Origin: G039029935 sp039029935
GTDB taxonomy: Bacteria > Chloroflexota > Anaerolineae > Caldilineales > Caldilineaceae
Direction of reading: 5' to 3'
DNA length: 9,023 nucleotides
NCBI GenBank assembly: GCA_039029935.1
Contig: JBCCFC010000516.1
Span: 1 to 9,023 of the forward strand
Shown: piece after piece, positions 6,989 through 9,023 of the stretch
How the letters are laid out: each line of letters starts with the position of its first letter
How positions within the stretch are numbered: position 1 is the first letter of the stretch
The notes under the pieces: model-generated
What the model was told of the DNA's origin: nothing
Seen by the model: only the letters and a program-made list of their open reading frames with translations
Databases searched by the model: none
Made by a program: the position numbers and the translations under genes

Positions 6989-7996
6989 ATGCCAATTCCA
7001 AATCCAAACTACAATCCGCCATTTAATGTCACGCGGTCAAGCCATGTGATCTTAAATGTGAGTGATTTAGCAGCGAGTAAAGAACACTATGTGGACATGC
7101 TTGGGCTGGTGTTGACCGAACAGACCAGCGATGCGCTCTATTTGCGTGGGCTGGATGAACATTCGCATCACAGTGTTGTCCTACGCAAAAGCGACAGTGA
7201 CACGGCTGGCACAGTCGAACGCATTGGGCTGCGTGTCTTTTCCGACGATGATCTCGACCAAGCCTATGCCTACTTTCAAGAACAAGGGGTTTCCTGTCGC
7301 TTTGTCGATGCACCCTTTCAGGGCAAGACCTTGCACTATGAGGATGCCGTCGGGATGCCCGTTGAACTGTGTGCCACAATGGACCGCGCACCCTTCATGC
7401 ATGACAAGTTTCATCTCTACCGAGGCGGTCATCCCAAAGGGCTAGACCATTTCCAAGTTGCCACACACGACGTGCAGTCAGCGACCGACTTCTACATGGC
7501 GATTGGCTTTCGTATGTCCGAATATACCGACTCGGATGACAGCTCGGCCCTGTGGGGCACATGGCTCCAGCGCAAAGGCAACCCACAGGATATCGTCTTC
7601 ACCAACGGCCAAGGGCCATCGCTACACCACTTTGCCATGCAGGTACAGGATGTCAGCTCACTGATTCATGCCTGCGACATTGTGGGGAGCCTTGGCAGAG
7701 AAGGCTGCATCGACCGTGGTCCCGCACGACATGGTATCAGCAACGCACTCTTTGTCTACTTCCGCGACCCTGATGGTCATCGCATGGAGTTTTACGACGC
7801 CCACTATACCATGATTGACATTGACCATGAGCCAATCCGCTGGCCTGTGTCCAACACCAAGCGGTCTAACCTCTGGGGAATGCCTGCATCACGTCGTTGG
7901 TATTATGAGGTCAGTGAGTTTCATGGTGTGCCGACACAACCGCCGTTGTTGCGGGCCGAGCCGATGACGTTGGAGCGATTTTTGGATACGCAGTAA
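6989..7996 (+). CDS. Extradiol ring-cleavage dioxygenase, VOC/HPCD-like, with Gln at the catalytic His position
   Basis: This 335-residue protein has two vicinal-oxygen-chelate modules. The N-terminal module (about 17-130; SHVILNVSDLAASKEHYVDML) is structural. The catalytic module (about 151-272) holds the metal ligands His154 (GLDHFQV), His214 (LHHFAM) and Glu267 (MEFYD). It aligns with homoprotocatechuate 2,3-dioxygenase (HPCD) as I recall that sequence: Trp192, Arg243 (IDRGP), His248 (ARHGIS) and Tyr257 fall at the same numbers. HPCD's second-sphere acid/base His200 is replaced by Gln200 (RKGNPQDIV, codon CAG at 7586-7588), and its Asn157 corresponds to Gln156. The protein also ends about 30 residues earlier than HPCD. 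It probably cleaves a substituted catechol at the meta position, but the substitutions make the substrate and even the activity uncertain. The ATG at 6989 is preceded by GGGAG at 6974-6978. The upstream neighbour is a homogentisate dioxygenase-like gene. Confidence 0.86.
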   Translation: MPIPNPNYNPPFNVTRSSHVILNVSDLAASKEHYVDMLGLVLTEQTSDALYLRGLDEHSHHSVVLRKSDSDTAGTVERIGLRVFSDDDLDQAYAYFQEQGVSCRFVDAPFQGKTLHYEDAVGMPVELCATMDRAPFMHDKFHLYRGGHPKGLDHFQVATHDVQSATDFYMAIGFRMSEYTDSDDSSALWGTWLQRKGNPQDIVFTNGQGPSLHHFAMQVQDVSSLIHACDIVGSLGREGCIDRGPARHGISNALFVYFRDPDGHRMEFYDAHYTMIDIDHEPIRWPVSNTKRSNLWGMPASRRWYYEVSEFHGVPTQPPLLRAEPMTLERFLDTQ

Positions 7997-8105
7997 TTGT
8001 TCAGAGTCCTTCGGTGAAATCGCGGCGTTAAGCAATCTATCTGATGTACCCATCGCTGCCCAGCGTATCAACCCAATTTTTCACTCTTCCAATCATCCAA
8101 TCCCA
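7997..8105 (+). other. Intergenic stretch without promoter or terminator I can support
   Basis: Apart from the gene relic at 8068-8104 I see only a very small dyad, CGCTG/CAGCG at 8054-8065, too short to call a terminator. The bases right before the ATG at 8106 are pyrimidine- and A-rich with no Shine-Dalgarno, consistent with the upstream sequence having been supplied by the relic. Confidence 0.5.
8068..8104 (-). pseudogene. Relic of the 3' end of a second DUF1703-type gene
   Basis: Read on the minus strand, the bases just before this stop codon (plus-strand 8068-8070) encode GLDDWKSEKLG-stop. This matches the C-terminus of the intact DUF1703-type protein in this window (GLDDWKSKSL-stop) in frame and in position relative to the stop. 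The DNA at 8079-8104 is identical to 3799-3824 at 22 of 26 positions. Upstream of this tail, in minus-strand sense, similarity stops at the start of the next plus-strand gene. Only about a dozen codons remain, so it is non-functional. Convergence by chance is unlikely but not excluded. Confidence 0.6.
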
Positions 8106-8732
8106 ATGAAATCATTTTCAAATTGGACACAGGAAGAAGTGGAAGAAGAATTTAGTTTGCATCTTCAATATGACATTCCTTTACTCGAAGATTGGTTGGC
8201 AATGGACATGGAGATATCGAACGACGAGCAAACATCGCCCCAAAAACTGTCACAAAAATTACGTACATGGATTTATCGCTGGAACAAGGAAGAACTGAAG
8301 ATTTCCTTTGTTGCGTTCTTGTTGGATATGGTTGATTTTAACAAGGATACGTACCGCGTCGTTATGGAACGTGAGCTATCGGTCGCCTACGCACAAGACA
8401 AAAAATTGTCGGACAAAATTGATTTCTGTGTCGCCACCGGATCACAAACACTAAAGCAACCATTGTTTTTTATCAATGAGTATAAACGTGAGCAACATAG
8501 TTCAAATGATCCACTCGGCCAGCTACTCGCTGAACTGGTCGCAGCGCAGTTTATGAATGAGCAGGAGCAACCGCTGTATGGCGCATATATTGTGGGGCGA
8601 CATTGGCATTTTGTTGTACTGACGGGCAAAGTCTATTCAGTAAGCTTGGCCTATAATGCGACTAAACATGAAATTTTTGATATTTATCGAATTTTATGGA
8701 ATACCAAGAAAATTATTGAAAAAATAATTTGA
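8106..8732 (+). CDS. Conserved hypothetical protein, probable PD-(D/E)XK nuclease fold
   Basis: This 208-residue soluble protein of unknown function resembles a family of uncharacterised bacterial proteins of similar length and layout. It begins with a W-x-x-x-x-V-x-x-x-F helix (FSNWTQEEVEEEFSL), followed by an acidic loop, then WNKEELKISFVAFLLDMVDF (59-78). A restriction-endonuclease-like core follows: a Glu-bearing segment MERELS (87-92), Asp106 (DKIDF), a strand FFINEYK (121-127) with Glu125 and Lys127, and a helix NDPLGQLLAELVAAQF (134-149). The Asp-x18-Glu-x-Lys arrangement is a plausible PD-(D/E)XK site. The tail (LYGAYIVGRHWHFVVLTG, then NTKKIIEKII) appears complete. No signal peptide or membrane helix is visible. 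The start at 8106 fits the family N-terminus but has no Shine-Dalgarno. It is more A/T-rich than the catabolic genes before it. A darT-like gene begins 46 bases downstream on the same strand, hinting at a defence setting. Nuclease activity is inferred. Confidence 0.82.
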   Translation: MKSFSNWTQEEVEEEFSLHLQYDIPLLEDWLAMDMEISNDEQTSPQKLSQKLRTWIYRWNKEELKISFVAFLLDMVDFNKDTYRVVMERELSVAYAQDKKLSDKIDFCVATGSQTLKQPLFFINEYKREQHSSNDPLGQLLAELVAAQFMNEQEQPLYGAYIVGRHWHFVVLTGKVYSVSLAYNATKHEIFDIYRILWNTKKIIEKII

Positions 8733-8746
8733 AATGGTGGTAGGTA

Positions 8747-8757
8747 GTTCTCAGAAC
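8747..8757. promoter_or_regulatory. Palindrome upstream of the darT-like gene (possible operator)
   Basis: GTTCTCAGAAC is a perfect 5-bp inverted repeat around a single base. It lies 8 bases upstream of the presumed -10 box, in the -35/-10 spacer region where a repressor would block polymerase. Its half-sites are in the opposite order to LexA-type GAAC-N4-GTTC boxes, so an SOS box is not supported. Confidence 0.3.
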
Positions 8758-8765
8758 AACTGTGG

Positions 8766-8771
8766 TAAAAT
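8766..8771 (+). promoter_or_regulatory. -10 box placed for a leaderless darT-like transcript
   Basis: TAAAAT (5 of 6 matches to TATAAT, and fitting TANNNT) ends 7 bases before the ATG at 8779. This places the transcription start at or next to the A of the start codon. No good -35 is present at 17 bases. A GAGGG lies only one base before the ATG, too close to act as a Shine-Dalgarno, which supports leaderless translation. Confidence 0.45.
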
Positions 8772-8778
8772 AGAGGGC

Positions 8779-9023
8779 ATGAAACCAAAATCAATCGTCA
8801 AAAGTCTATATTACATTACACATATCTGGAATCTGCCCTCTATTATGCAACATGGCATTCTGTCTCACCATCGCGTGAAGGAGATGGATGTACCCTACAC
8901 ACCTATCTATGATCGCGAGATTGTCAACCTGCGCCAACATAAAGCAACACCACATCAAGAGAGCCTATGGTCCTATGCAAATGTTTATTTTCAAACACGA
9001 TACATCATGGGGTTTCGTGGTTG
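8779..9023 (+). CDS. darT: DarT-like ssDNA thymidine ADP-ribosyltransferase (3' truncated by window end)
   Basis: The first 81 codons of an open frame that runs off the window match the N-terminus of the DarT family (formerly DUF4433). SLYYITHIWNLPSIMQHGILS (9-29) fits the NAD-binding 'ITHI.NL..Il..G' motif. PYTPIYDREIVNLRQ (39-53) fits the conserved basic loop, and SYANVYFQTRYIMGFRG (65-81) fits the 'Y...YF.pRspMly' strand with Arg74 at the functional Arg position. Characterised DarT enzymes attach ADP-ribose to thymine bases in single-stranded DNA and are countered by DarG, a macrodomain hydrolase often encoded next door. Here QTRYIM replaces the usual PRSPM-like segment, so it may be a divergent subfamily. 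The catalytic Glu region and any darG lie beyond base 9023. The start fits the family and a leaderless promoter. The upstream neighbour is a small PD-(D/E)XK-like gene. The family call is good; toxin activity is unproven. Confidence 0.82.
   Translation, partial: MKPKSIVKSLYYITHIWNLPSIMQHGILSHHRVKEMDVPYTPIYDREIVNLRQHKATPHQESLWSYANVYFQTRYIMGFRG

Noticed and set aside
8710..8730. AAATTATT/AATAATTT dyad as a terminator of the gene at 8106
   Set aside because: The stem is purely A/T, overlaps the coding end and stop codon, and has no T-run of useful length after it.
8747..8757. GTTCTCAGAAC as a LexA/SOS box
   Set aside because: The half-sites are in the reverse order and spacing does not match known LexA operators.

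Overview
This is bacterial DNA of roughly balanced base composition with compact gene spacing. No rRNA, tRNA or CRISPR array is visible. The mix of genes (a cluster-5 ABC importer, a PD-(D/E)XK/AAA-like protein of the DUF1703 type, ring-cleaving dioxygenases and a DarT-like toxin), together with intergenic spacers full of short iterated words, resembles environmental Chloroflexota (Caldilineae/Anaerolineae-like) or a similar free-living or symbiotic lineage. That assignment is weak: no phylogenetic marker is present.

Bases 1-3794 (+ strand) look like one transport and amino-acid operon. It holds the 3' end of a family 5 solute-binding protein, two membrane permeases (DppB/OppB and DppC/OppC types) and a low-specificity L-threonine aldolase. 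No transporter ATPase follows the permeases, so the ATPases must lie upstream or elsewhere. The spacer between the binding protein and the first permease encodes a long imperfect hairpin built from tandem octamers.

Bases 3791-5362 (- strand) hold a lone DUF1703-type gene (AAA-ATPase-like domain plus C-terminal PD-(D/E)XK nuclease-like domain). It converges on the aldolase with stop codons overlapping in a TTAA palindrome. The divergent spacer 5363-5628 has a good promoter in each direction. The minus-strand -10 box sits inside a 10-bp inverted repeat.

Bases 5629-7996 (+ strand) hold two ring-cleavage dioxygenases of unrelated folds: a homogentisate 1,2-dioxygenase-like cupin and an extradiol dioxygenase like homoprotocatechuate 2,3-dioxygenase (HPCD). 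The second keeps the metal ligands but carries Gln where the catalytic His of HPCD is expected. The spacer between them contains an 83-nt multi-stem dyad element. The pair probably serves catabolism of hydroxylated phenylacetates or related catechols and hydroquinones.

Bases 7997-9023 look like an accessory or defence area. They hold a short relic of the 3' end of a second DUF1703 gene, a small PD-(D/E)XK-like protein of unknown role, and the 5' end of a DarT-like DNA ADP-ribosyltransferase gene with a probable leaderless promoter. The window ends inside this last gene, so its antitoxin, if any, is out of view.
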